Notes: generated by a model from the sequence alone, not told the origin. 34,192 bases of DNA from an uncultured Bacteroidales bacterium (GCA_903929315.1 CAIYUC010000133.1:1-34192), one strand, 5' to 3'; shown: positions 16,303 through 24,903, counted from the stretch's first letter. Program-made: numbers and translations.

Positions 16303-18858
16303 ATGACATCAACAACGACCAGCAAAAAGGAAATAATAGATTTTTTATGGGAATGGGCTGAATCCCATGGTGACTGGAGCAAACTTCTTATCATTAACAT
16401 TGTAAGCACCGAAAATGATTTGTCATCAGCAGAAAGACAATCTGTGTTCAATTATTTCTTGCAATCAATAAACCAACATTCTGGCTTACCTGCATTGACC
16501 ATCTTAAAACCCACTTATACACCAACAAGTAAGCAAATTGAGTTGGTATCTCTTTCAGACATAACTGGAGTGAACCGACTTTCAAAAAATCAAACTATAA
16601 TTTTCAGTAAAAACTTGACTGTAATTTTTGGTGAGAACGGGACGGGTAAAACTGGTTATAGCAGAGTATTCAAAACACTTGGTTTTAGTTACGACACCAA
16701 CATTAACATTCTTCCAAATATTTTCGGAACACCACAACCAAAAACCGCCACAGTAAAATTTAAGGCAAACGGAGTTAACGAAACTTTCAACTGGAACGGG
16801 ACAAATAATAATTCTGAATTAGAGAACATGTCTGTATTCAACAGTACTTGTGTTCAAATTTCGCTTTCAGACAGACAATTAATCGTTTCACCGATTGGCT
16901 TTCATTTATTCAATCTTGTTTCATCTGAACTCAATGAACTTACAAAATTACTCAATTCAAAAATTGTGTTGCATCCAACAACACTATTTTGGGTGGATAC
17001 ATTGAACATAGGGACACCACAACAAATTTTTATATCAGGACTTTCCGCAACTTCAGAAGAACAACGATTAACTGAACTTTCAACTTTCATAACTGCTCAA
17101 GAACAAGAATTGAAAGATAAGGAAGTAGAATTATCAAACTTAAATAAGAAACTCCTTCAAACTGAAATTCAAAATTTGGGGGCTTTTGTAGATGAATTAA
17201 AAGTTATTATTTCTAAAATTCAGATAGCTCAAACAAATTTTCCAGCAGCGAACTGGCAAACTCTGATTGATTTTAACATACAAATTGCTGATTTAGAAAG
17301 TAAAACTCAAAAAGGAATTAAAGAAATCGCTGAAACAAATGGAATACAGTTTTACGAAACAGAACAGTTTCAATCATTCATTAAAGCTGCTGAGAACTAT
17401 ATAAAAATTATCAATAAGCCAGAATATCCTGCTGAAGACGATACTTGTATATATTGTTTGCAACCACTTGAAGATTCAGCCAAAGAACTATTAGCAAGTT
17501 ACCGAACACTTCTTAACGACAAAACACAAGAGAATTTATTGCTATTAAAACAGCAGAAATTAAATCTCATTAATCAAGTTTCTCAGATTGATTATGCCCT
17601 TATTCTTCATCAATCCACTTTCGGAATTGATGAAAACCAAAAACCAATTCAACCATCTGAAATAACTGAATACAATCAAAATTTAGGACAGCTTATAAAA
17701 TCTTATACAGCCGAAAAGATAGATGATGGCTCAAAATTCAATTTTGACTATCAGAAATATATTCAGTTTTTCATTGACAAAAAAGAAGCAATAAATTTAA
17801 TCCTCACTCAAAAAAATAGTTTATTATCCAACCTTGCATTAAAAGAAACAGAATTGAAAAATAAAATTGCTGAACTAAAAGATAGAAAACTACTTTCTTC
17901 AAAAGTTGATGAGGTTAAAACTGCAATTGCAAATTATAAAATTGTCTCAACGTTAAATGCCAACGCTGGTAATTTCAATACGTATTCTATCAGCAGAAAA
18001 ACTACAGAAGCAAGAGAACAGTTAGTTGGACAGAATTTTGATAAACTTTTCAAAGACGAATTAAAGGCATTGAGAAAAGACGACATCAAAATTGATTTGA
18101 GCTTTGGAACAGACCGAGGTAGTTCAAAAGTTTCTCACAGAATAAACTTCCATACTCTTACAGATATTTTAAGCGAAGGTGAACAAAAGGCAATCGCATT
18201 TTCAGAGTTCTTAACAGAATTACAACTTGACAATATAATAGCACCTGTAATTTTTGACGATCCAGTTAACAGTTTAGATCATAACATAATTGATGATGTA
18301 GCGAGACGCTTGATCAAACTATCAAATGAAAGACAAGTAGTTGTATTCACTCATAGTGTTTTACTGTTTAACTGTTTTCTCTATTTCAGTAAACAACCAA
18401 GTTACAAAGACCTCGTTTACAAATTCTACAATTCAAAAAATGAATTTGATGAAACAGGCTTTATCACTGAAGCAGAAGAAGAGATAAATAAAGTTAATAG
18501 TTATATTTCAAAAATAAATTTAATAATCAATAATACTCCAAAAGGCAGACCTGAAGCAGAAATTGCAGAAGATGGTTATGGATATTTACGCTCTGCTATC
18601 GAACTTTGTGTTGAACACGAAATTTTTCAAGGCACAGTTAAACGATATCAAAAGAATGTAGCATTGACCCAATTTGTAAAAGTTGATGGAAATTTGGTCA
18701 ATACTCATAAAGATAAATTGAACGAAATCTTTGAACGTTGTTGTGGTTACATTAAAGGACACAGTAATCCAATTGAAATTCATAACGATCCTACGATAAC
18801 CGAATTAAAAGCTGACTTTGAAGAATTTAAAAAAATTAGAGATGCTTTCCCAAAATAG
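16303..18858 (+). CDS. RloC/PrrC-like AAA ATPase, candidate anticodon nuclease
   Basis: The 851-residue protein is an SMC/Rad50-type ATPase. Walker A is 'GENGTGKT' (110-117), the ABC signature 'LSEGEQKA' (623-630), Walker B 'VIFDDP' (649-654), and the H-loop lies in 'VVFTHSV'. Between the halves is a long coiled coil with 'CIYC' (Cys382, Cys385), the place and form of a zinc hook, as in RloC. After the ATPase, Arg763-x3-Glu767 followed by His802 resembles the anticodon-nuclease triad known from PrrC (Arg320, Glu324, His356). RloC and PrrC cut tRNA when phage disarm type I restriction, and 'rlo' genes were named for residing in restriction loci, matching this context. The tRNA target and activity are untested. 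The gene is AT-rich (about 27% GC in a sampled line). Confidence 0.75.
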   Translation: MTSTTTSKKEIIDFLWEWAESHGDWSKLLIINIVSTENDLSSAERQSVFNYFLQSINQHSGLPALTILKPTYTPTSKQIELVSLSDITGVNRLSKNQTIIFSKNLTVIFGENGTGKTGYSRVFKTLGFSYDTNINILPNIFGTPQPKTATVKFKANGVNETFNWNGTNNNSELENMSVFNSTCVQISLSDRQLIVSPIGFHLFNLVSSELNELTKLLNSKIVLHPTTLFWVDTLNIGTPQQIFISGLSATSEEQRLTELSTFITAQEQELKDKEVELSNLNKKLLQTEIQNLGAFVDELKVIISKIQIAQTNFPAANWQTLIDFNIQIADLESKTQKGIKEIAETNGIQFYETEQFQSFIKAAENYIKIINKPEYPAEDDTCIYCLQPLEDSAKELLASYRTLLNDKTQENLLLLKQQKLNLINQVSQIDYALILHQSTFGIDENQKPIQPSEITEYNQNLGQLIKSYTAEKIDDGSKFNFDYQKYIQFFIDKKEAINLILTQKNSLLSNLALKETELKNKIAELKDRKLLSSKVDEVKTAIANYKIVSTLNANAGNFNTYSISRKTTEAREQLVGQNFDKLFKDELKALRKDDIKIDLSFGTDRGSSKVSHRINFHTLTDILSEGEQKAIAFSEFLTELQLDNIIAPVIFDDPVNSLDHNIIDDVARRLIKLSNERQVVVFTHSVLLFNCFLYFSKQPSYKDLVYKFYNSKNEFDETGFITEAEEEINKVNSYISKINLIINNTPKGRPEAEIAEDGYGYLRSAIELCVEHEIFQGTVKRYQKNVALTQFVKVDGNLVNTHKDKLNEIFERCCGYIKGHSNPIEIHNDPTITELKADFEEFKKIRDAFPK

Positions 18859-19053
18859 AGATTCGACAGGATTACTAAAAATGGTAAAAAACAGACAGTT
18901 AAGCGATATTCTTCTATGGATTTCGATGAAAACGACAATGAAATATGGCGACAAGAGGAAGTTGATTATAGATCATTTGAAGATTACTGGACGGAGTTTA
19001 TAACTCAAAAACACTGGCTCCGTTGCTATCCTGTTTCTTTCCAAAAAGAGTAA
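18859..19053 (+). other. In-frame open stretch after the RloC-like stop (gene remnant or small ORF)
   Basis: The frame of the RloC-like gene stays open for 64 codons past its TAG and ends at TAA. The text is protein-like and acidic/aromatic ('SSMDFDENDNEIW', 'EDYWTEFITQKHWLRCYPV'). An ATG at 18916 would give a 45-residue product. It may be the tail of a lost gene, an extension reached by stop-codon readthrough, or a real small gene. I cannot choose between these. Confidence 0.35.
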
Positions 19054-19141
19054 TGACCAGTAATTCGGAATTTCCTCAAGAAAGGTACTTAATCAGGAAT
19101 CTTTATGAAAAATTGAACACTTTCAACGAAATTACTGGTCA
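19054..19141. repeat. 88-bp inverted-repeat segment (TGACCAGTAATT arms)
   Basis: TGACCAGTAATT (19054-19065) is repeated inverted and perfectly at 19130-19141. The interior is AT-rich with no gene. It starts immediately after the remnant's stop and ends 41 bases before the dGTPase-like gene. It may be a miniature mobile element or a chance stem; no flanking duplication was recognised. Confidence 0.35.
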
Positions 19142-19182
19142 CATGGAATTCTGAAAGAAGATTAATTTTTAGACAATTCTAT

Positions 19183-20373
19183 ATGAAAAAAAACCTGCCA
19201 CCTCAAATAACCAGCGAAATTCTTCTAAATAATTTGTACAGGGAAAAAAATACCTTAAGCAAGTTTGCGTGCTTTAGCTATCGGGGATGCAGATTTGAGG
19301 AAGAAGACGTGTCTGATCATGAAAACATTAGGACTCCATTTTTTCATGATACAGATAAAATTATTCATTCAAAAGTATACTCAAGATATATTGATAAAAC
19401 TCAAGTATTTTATCTTTTTGAAAATGATCATATAACTCATCGTGTTTTACATGTTCAATTAGTATCCAAAATTGCGAGAGTGATAGGAAGATTCTTACGG
19501 CTAAATGAAGATTTAATAGAAGCAATCTCTTTAGGTCATGATCTTGGTCATGTACCATATGGTCACTTTGGTGAAAGCAAAATAAACGAACTATCACAAA
19601 ATAATGGGTTAGGGTACTTTTGTCATAATGCTCAGAGTGTTAGAGCACTTAAATACCTTGAGAATAAAGGGAGGGGATTGAATATAACTGTTCAGGTTTT
19701 AGATGGTATATTATGTCATAATGGTGAATTAATATCAAAAAATTATCAACCTAATTATAATAAAACGAAATCCAACTTTCAAACGGAGTATGATAATTGT
19801 TGGAAGACAAAAGATTACAGTAAACAAATTTTCCCAATGACATTGGAAGGCTGTGTCATGAGAATATCTGACGTTATTGCATATCTGGGAAGAGATTTTG
19901 AGGATGCTCAACTACTTGGTTTAATAACAGCCGAAGAAATTCCTGAAGAATGTAAGTCAGAATTAGGTTCTTCGAACAGTAAAATTATTAACACCTTGGT
20001 TTTGGATTTAGTCGAAAACAGTATTCATCAAGAGTCTTTAACATTTTCTGAAAATATCTATAAAGCTCTTATGTTGTTTTATCATTTTAATATAGAAAAA
20101 ATTTATAACAATCCTAAAATATCAACTCAAAATGAAAAGATTAGTTCAATGTTTGAAATCTTATTTAAAATTTATCTGAATGATGTTGTTAATATGAAAG
20201 GAGAAACAATTATAACTCAAGAATATTTGAAATCAATGGATCAGTCGTATTTGAAAGACAATCCCCCTGAAAGAATTGTCATAGATTTTATTGCTGGAAT
20301 GACTGATGATTTTTTTAATAATGAATTCAAGCATTTTATTATTCCAGAATCATTTGAATATAAAATCAATTAA
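19183..20373 (+). CDS. HD-domain dGTPase-like nucleotidohydrolase
   Basis: The 396-residue protein has the metal-binding residues and context of deoxyguanosine triphosphate triphosphohydrolases: His86 ('ITHRVLHVQ'), His119-Asp120 in 'GHDLGHVPYGHFGE', 'FCHNAQSVRAL' and 'RISDVIAYLGRDFEDA' for the last Asp. These enzymes convert dNTPs, classically dGTP, to nucleoside and triphosphate. dGTPases can be antiviral by starving phage replication, and this copy sits in a defence island, but a housekeeping or other nucleotide role is equally possible from sequence. It is very AT-rich (18% GC in one sampled line), unlike the GC-richer metallo-beta-lactamase gene after it. The length is in the normal range. 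Confidence 0.85.
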   Translation: MKKNLPPQITSEILLNNLYREKNTLSKFACFSYRGCRFEEEDVSDHENIRTPFFHDTDKIIHSKVYSRYIDKTQVFYLFENDHITHRVLHVQLVSKIARVIGRFLRLNEDLIEAISLGHDLGHVPYGHFGESKINELSQNNGLGYFCHNAQSVRALKYLENKGRGLNITVQVLDGILCHNGELISKNYQPNYNKTKSNFQTEYDNCWKTKDYSKQIFPMTLEGCVMRISDVIAYLGRDFEDAQLLGLITAEEIPEECKSELGSSNSKIINTLVLDLVENSIHQESLTFSENIYKALMLFYHFNIEKIYNNPKISTQNEKISSMFEILFKIYLNDVVNMKGETIITQEYLKSMDQSYLKDNPPERIVIDFIAGMTDDFFNNEFKHFIIPESFEYKIN

Positions 20374-20512
20374 TTCTTTAAGTTCTTTATTGTTTTCAGG
20401 ATTTTTAAGTATTTACCCAAAAAGACTATCCATTATTCATTCGGGAATTCCTTGATTATCTTGATCAGAAATTATTATGTGAAATTGATATACTGGTTTG
20501 AGGAGATTGTAA

Positions 20513-21763
20513 ATGAAAATTAAAATCTACCGAGGAACTCAGGAAATTGGCGGCACCTGTGTTGAACTCACCGCTGATAATGGAAAAATCCTATGGATCG
20601 ATCTCGGAGCACCATTAGATACCAAAAATCCTGACACATCTTACAGAAACAATAAGGTTGACGCACTTCTGATCTCCCATCCCCATCAGGATCACTATGG
20701 GCTTATGGAATCCATTGGATCGGAGGTGCCAGTATTTATTGGTCAGGTTTCAGAAGACTTGATCAAAGCCACAAAACGTTTTCTGGGAGTTGATCCACCG
20801 AGGTGCAATTTTAAAAGGTTAACACCATGGGTGGAAGTAACCATACTTGAAACCTTCACTGTTTACTCCTATCTCGTGGATCACTCCTCACCAGAAGCGT
20901 TTGCATTCCTGATCCAATGTGATGGCAAGAAGGTGTTTTATTCAGGTGATTTCCGATCCACAGGAAGAAAAGGATTTTTATATGACAGGATGATCAGCAA
21001 CCCGCCTAAGAATATTGATCTGCTGCTGATTGAAGGTACCATGATTGAACGAAGCAAACAAGAATACGAAAATGAGGCAGAAGTTGAGAAAGCTATCACG
21101 GAAATCGTCATGAATCAACAGAACATGACCTTGGTGGTAAGTGCAGCACAGAACATTGATAGATTTTGCTCAGTCTTCACGGCATGCCTCAAAGCGAACA
21201 AAATGCTCATTATAGATGTGTACATGGCATTTGTTCTGGAGATGGTCAGTAAAATGTCTGACCGACTTCCCACAATCGATGCTTTCAGGGTTTTGGTTTA
21301 CAATCCCAAATCACAAATGGATAAGGTGACCGAAGAGGAATTTCAGGATTTTGTTACAAAAGTGAATGCGAAATCTGTCCATGGTGGAATTTTTATTAAG
21401 CCTGAGAAGTTCGTGTATTTCTTAAGATGTCCAAATGAAAAGTTGATCGATAAAATCTCATCTAAGGGTGAGATAAATCTGATATATTCCCAGTGGAAGG
21501 GATATTTGAAAGAAGAACACAAAACTTTTTGTACGGATTTAATAAACAAGTTGAAGGATCAGAAAAAGGTCAAATTTACTCTTATTCACACCAGCGGTCA
21601 TGCCACCTTGGAGGAGTTAAAGGAATTTGCGAAGGCTATTAATCCAAGGAAGATTGTTCCCATTCATACAGATAATCCTGTGAAAATGAAAAAAGAATTC
21701 ACGACCATTGGGTTTGCCGATGTTGAAGTGTGGGAGGATGGGAAAGAATACACAATTAATTAA
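20513..21763 (+). CDS. RNase J-like metallo-beta-lactamase fold hydrolase
   Basis: The 416-residue protein has the metal-binding HxHxDH motif (His56-Pro-His58-Gln-Asp60-His61), 'VDHSSPEAFAF', 'SGDFRSTGRK' and a C-terminal 'HTSGHATLEEL...VPIHT' block. These mark the metallo-beta-lactamase plus beta-CASP/RMMBL architecture of RNase J and related nucleases. It is shorter than RNase J (usually about 550 residues) and lacks its C-terminal domain. A purine-rich GGAG precedes the ATG at 20513. An RNA substrate is likely from the family but not shown. It is GC-richer (about 45% in a sampled line), like the hsd core. Confidence 0.85.
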   Translation: MKIKIYRGTQEIGGTCVELTADNGKILWIDLGAPLDTKNPDTSYRNNKVDALLISHPHQDHYGLMESIGSEVPVFIGQVSEDLIKATKRFLGVDPPRCNFKRLTPWVEVTILETFTVYSYLVDHSSPEAFAFLIQCDGKKVFYSGDFRSTGRKGFLYDRMISNPPKNIDLLLIEGTMIERSKQEYENEAEVEKAITEIVMNQQNMTLVVSAAQNIDRFCSVFTACLKANKMLIIDVYMAFVLEMVSKMSDRLPTIDAFRVLVYNPKSQMDKVTEEEFQDFVTKVNAKSVHGGIFIKPEKFVYFLRCPNEKLIDKISSKGEINLIYSQWKGYLKEEHKTFCTDLINKLKDQKKVKFTLIHTSGHATLEELKEFAKAINPRKIVPIHTDNPVKMKKEFTTIGFADVEVWEDGKEYTIN

Positions 21764-21788
21764 ATTGCTGACAATTAAATCCAAAATA

Positions 21789-22514
21789 ATGAGATACACA
21801 AAAAGGCAAACAATTGACCAGCTTTATAAAAAATTGGAGCCAATTGACAATCTTTATCAGGCAGATTGCATTAATTGGCAAGGAAAGACTTCTGATACAA
21901 AAGAACCTTATTCAGAATTAATTGCAAATGAGTTATTAATAAAAATAAAGGAATTTGACAAAATTTCTAAAGTGCCAAGAACAGGAACATACTGCATTGA
22001 AACCCATTGTCAATTCGCATTTGATTTAAGCATCCCATATGGGAAGGAAAAAAATTTTGCAAAAAGAATTACTGGACTCCACCTTCCAGAAATTGGGATA
22101 ATTTTAGATTATCAAATACCTTTACAGAACACTTTGAAAGATGAAAATGTGGGGGAAATTGATCTGATTTCTTTTAATGAAAAAACGAAAACAATTCATT
22201 TGATAGAACTGAAATATATTTCCAATAAAGAAACACTTCTGCGAGCAATATTAGAATCATTTACCTATTTCAAACAAATAAACCAAGCCAAATTAGTAAA
22301 AGATTTTTTTAGGGATTGTAAAGGAGAGCAAGCCAAAGCCCTTAAAGGAGTGAGTGCAGATGATATAAAAGTAGTCCCAACAGTTTTGGTTATATCTAAT
22401 TGTCAACCATTCAAGGAACTTCAAGATATGGAACTTGGCAATCGCCCAAAACTTAGGGCACTTTCCACTGCCCTTGGGGTTAATCTTTTTAGAATAGCTG
22501 TTGAAGTTCATTAA
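21789..22514 (+). CDS. PD-(D/E)XK nuclease-like protein
   Basis: The ATG at 21789 gives 241 residues; an upstream TTG start would overlap the previous gene by 56 bases and is rejected. The core reads 'VGEIDLISFN' (Glu123, Asp125) then 'IHLIELKYIS' (Glu140-Leu-Lys142), the D...ExK pattern of the superfamily, followed by a helix with 'AILESFTYFKQI'. It has no membrane segment and I do not recognise a named family. It begins 25 bases after the metallo-beta-lactamase gene, so the two are probably co-transcribed. Confidence 0.7.
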   Translation: MRYTKRQTIDQLYKKLEPIDNLYQADCINWQGKTSDTKEPYSELIANELLIKIKEFDKISKVPRTGTYCIETHCQFAFDLSIPYGKEKNFAKRITGLHLPEIGIILDYQIPLQNTLKDENVGEIDLISFNEKTKTIHLIELKYISNKETLLRAILESFTYFKQINQAKLVKDFFRDCKGEQAKALKGVSADDIKVVPTVLVISNCQPFKELQDMELGNRPKLRALSTALGVNLFRIAVEVH

Positions 22515-22619
22515 GCTAAACTTGACTGTATTTCTGAGAAAATAATCGTGCTCAACCTTGGTATTGAGAGATTATTTTAAACATAGAATGGAAGAGCTTG
22601 ATAATAATTCACGTGCAAA

Positions 22620-23555
22620 ATGAAAGAACCTTGGATCAAAAACGCACCACAACTATTAGTGGTTAATTCAATTTTAGCTGCTTTATCAGGTATTTTGATA
22701 GGACTTGTTATTCAGGATGAGAACCACTTTGGTTCATCATGGTACATTCCGATGATTCCACTGGTATTATCCTTTTTAATATTTGTTCTTGTTTCTGAAC
22801 AGATTACAACAGCACTGGATGAAAAAGATGTAAAGAGATACGTATTCATATTATTGCTGTATAACTTGGGAGTTCTTGCCCTTTTTGTGGGATTATCAAC
22901 TCTCGTTTTTATTAGGTACAAACTTTCTTCTTGGTACACGATTATAATCTTCCCGTTTATTTACTATCCATGGATTCATGATTTTCTTTGGATTCTTAAT
23001 CCCCTTCGAAACAATAAACTGAAGCAAAAACTATCTGACTATCTCAAAGAATTGACAGGGGAAATATTTCCACCTGAACCAGAAAGAAATTTCTTTACGA
23101 AGCCAATAGAGTGTTTTTTTAAACATGGCTTATTGAATGAAGATAAACTTCCTCATCAGGATGTATTTGCAAGATTAACAGTTTCCGATCATGGTGTTGG
23201 AGTGTTTGCTCTAAAAGATATTCCAGTTAATACGAATATTTTCCTAAACGACAACACAAAAATGATATGGATTGATCAATCAGAGGTGGGAAAATTGGAA
23301 CCTGAATTGAAAAAACTTTATGACGACTTTTGTGTTGTAAAGGGTAAAAAATACGGATGTCCAGAAAGTTTTAATCAACTAACAGTTGGATGGTATCTAA
23401 ACAATGATGCAGCTAATCCCAACGTCTTTTGTGATAAAAATTACGATTTCTATTCGTTGAGAGAAATAAAAATAGGAGAAGAATTAACAGTTGATTATTC
23501 AAAGTATAGTGATGACTTTAAAATCATTGAAAAACCTATAAATGAGAAAGAATAA
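22620..23555 (+). CDS. Membrane-anchored SET-domain protein
   Basis: The 311-residue protein has an N-terminal membrane module with about four transmembrane helices (about 11-31, 41-60, 75-98 and 104-125) and a C-terminal SET domain (about 181-300). SET hallmarks are 'DHGVGVFALKDI', 'YLNNDAANPNV' and 'GEELTVDY', the SAM/substrate-binding and catalytic Tyr regions. SET enzymes methylate protein lysines in eukaryotes; bacterial examples are fewer and their targets mostly unknown. Fusion to membrane helices is unusual. The substrate would be a membrane or near-membrane protein. Its end overlaps the next small gene by 14 bases. Confidence 0.85.
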   Translation: MKEPWIKNAPQLLVVNSILAALSGILIGLVIQDENHFGSSWYIPMIPLVLSFLIFVLVSEQITTALDEKDVKRYVFILLLYNLGVLALFVGLSTLVFIRYKLSSWYTIIIFPFIYYPWIHDFLWILNPLRNNKLKQKLSDYLKELTGEIFPPEPERNFFTKPIECFFKHGLLNEDKLPHQDVFARLTVSDHGVGVFALKDIPVNTNIFLNDNTKMIWIDQSEVGKLEPELKKLYDDFCVVKGKKYGCPESFNQLTVGWYLNNDAANPNVFCDKNYDFYSLREIKIGEELTVDYSKYSDDFKIIEKPINEKE

Positions 23556-23784
23556 AGAAAAAATTAAAACAGGATTTGATCGGTATTCAGAGTCATCATT
23601 TGAGGAAACAAAGGATTTTTATAAATCAGCAAGAATCACGGTTGATGAATTGCGAGAGTTCAAGGAACATTCGGATAAGACAGACGAGGAACTCGAAAAA
23701 TTAGCCGATGCTTTATTTGATTTGGCGATTGTGGCAACGCAAATTATCAATCAAGAAAATAAGAAGGATAGTCATGGAACTTGA
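23542..23784 (+). CDS. Small acidic helical protein
   Basis: The 80-residue protein starts inside the end of the SET gene and overlaps the following small gene by 11 bases, the tight spacing of an operon. It is charged and helical ('DEELEKLADALFDLAIVATQI'), with no membrane segment. It is not recognised. It may bind the SET or the following membrane protein. Confidence 0.55.
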   Translation: MRKNKEKIKTGFDRYSESSFEETKDFYKSARITVDELREFKEHSDKTDEELEKLADALFDLAIVATQIINQENKKDSHGT

Positions 23785-23956
23785 AAATCCAACCAATCTT
23801 TCTTCTTTGCCTCAGACTGATATGATTTCCAGTTCTGATCAATCTTTGCCAAATTCAATCTCAAGGAAAAGATTACTTATTCTACGTTTAATTTCCTTAG
23901 GCTTGACAATAGCGATCATCGTATTTATAGTCTTAATTATCCGTAAACTCAAGTAA
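23774..23956 (+). CDS. Small tail-anchored membrane protein
   Basis: The ATG at 23774 gives 60 residues: a Ser/Gln-rich N-terminus, then one C-terminal transmembrane helix (about 34-56, 'LLILRLISLGLTIAIIVFI') ending in a basic RKLK. A longer frame from 23708 lies inside the upstream gene and is unlikely. It is not recognised. It is followed after 3 bases by the DUF4236 gene. Confidence 0.5.
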   Translation: MELENPTNLSSLPQTDMISSSDQSLPNSISRKRLLILRLISLGLTIAIIVFIVLIIRKLK

Positions 23957-23959
23957 GAT

Positions 23960-24358
23960 ATGGGATTCAGGTACTATAGAAGGGTGAATCTTGGGAAAGG
24001 ATTAGGGTTGAACCTGAGTAAATCGGGGGTTTCGCCCAGTGTAAGAACAAAATGGGGCTCCGTAGGCACGAGAAACTACTCTATTCCTATTGGGATTAAG
24101 GGATTATATTACCGTGGAAGCACTGGTGGCAAGAATGCTGGGATAGGTTGGCTGATAATCCTTTTACTGGGTAGCGTTTTCATCTTAGCTTATTATCTGA
24201 TAGTCGGGATCATCAAGGGGATTGGATTTCTTTGGAATTGGATCGTGAAAGGAGATCACATCGAATATGTGAACCTTATAATCTTTCTTACCTTGGTTCT
24301 TGGCATCCTAATAGCGGTATATTTTTCTATACCGATAAAATCTGCAATTGCGAAATGA
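23960..24358 (+). CDS. DUF4236 domain protein, membrane-bound
   Basis: The 132-residue protein begins MGFRYYRRVNLGKGLGLNLS followed by 'GVSPSVRTKWGSVG', the DUF4236 signature, which forms a short beta-rich N-terminal domain. Two hydrophobic segments follow (about 65-88 and 101-123). The function of the family is unknown. It starts 3 bases after the small membrane protein and probably ends the island transcript. A terminator was not seen after it. Confidence 0.85.
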   Translation: MGFRYYRRVNLGKGLGLNLSKSGVSPSVRTKWGSVGTRNYSIPIGIKGLYYRGSTGGKNAGIGWLIILLLGSVFILAYYLIVGIIKGIGFLWNWIVKGDHIEYVNLIIFLTLVLGILIAVYFSIPIKSAIAK

Positions 24359-24392
24359 AAAAGATTGAGATGAAAAAATTTATCTTTCGTAG

Positions 24393-24488
24393 ATGAAGAT
24401 CAAAATCAATCGTGAACGAAAGGTCAAGAATGGCAGTGATTTCCCGCACATCATTAAAAGAATCTTTCCTGAAACCTTTGGTGTTTAA
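24393..24488 (+). CDS. Possible 31-residue ORF or gene fragment
   Basis: From ATG the frame reads 'MKIKINRERKVKNGSDFPHI' and ends ETFGV. The basic, protein-like text is suggestive, but there is no homology call and no ribosome-binding site. It may be the tail of a lost gene between DUF4236 and the HU promoter. Confidence 0.25.
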   Translation: MKIKINRERKVKNGSDFPHIIKRIFPETFGV

Positions 24489-24561
24489 CCGTTTTGAGAG
24501 TTGAATTATTACCAAATATCTCGATTTATCAACAATTTAAGGGGTTTTAGAAACAAAACAC

Positions 24562-24591
24562 TTGACATCTCTTTCAAATGCCTTATCTTTG
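24562..24591 (+). promoter_or_regulatory. Bacteroidetes-type promoter of the HU gene
   Basis: TTG (24562-24564) and TATCTTTG (24584-24591, consensus TAnnTTTG) are separated by 19 bases. Transcription should start near 24598, about 33 bases before the ATG. This is the best promoter match in the window. Confidence 0.8.
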
Positions 24592-24630
24592 CAGGGATTT
24601 TAATAATAGTATAAACTTAAACTTAAAAAA

Positions 24631-24903
24631 ATGAACAAGGCACAATTAATCGAAGCAATAGCAAAAGAAGCAAAAATGACCAAAGTAGAAGCCCATAAAG
24701 CTCTGGGAGCAGTGATAACCGCTACAACAAAGGCTTTAGGTAAAGGCGAAAGAGTTGCCTTAGTGGGTTTTGGTTCGTTCTCCGTTGCCAAAAGAGCTGC
24801 CCGCAAGGGACGCAATCCACAGACGGGTAAAGAAATCAAAATTGCAGCCAAAAAAGTTGTAAAGTTCAAAGCTGGCGCAGAACTTGCCAAAAAGGTCAAG
24901 TAA
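24631..24903 (+). CDS. HU family DNA-binding protein
   Basis: The 90-residue protein is a complete HU: an N-terminal helical dimerisation part (MNKAQLIEAIAKEA), the conserved 'GFGSFSVAKRAARKGRNP' arm and 'QTGKEI', ending in a basic tail. HU dimers bend DNA and compact the nucleoid, and some phages and recombinases need them. It has its own promoter and an intrinsic terminator, so it is a monocistronic housekeeping-type gene. It separates the defence island from the exported-protein region. Confidence 0.97.
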   Translation: MNKAQLIEAIAKEAKMTKVEAHKALGAVITATTKALGKGERVALVGFGSFSVAKRAARKGRNPQTGKEIKIAAKKVVKFKAGAELAKKVK

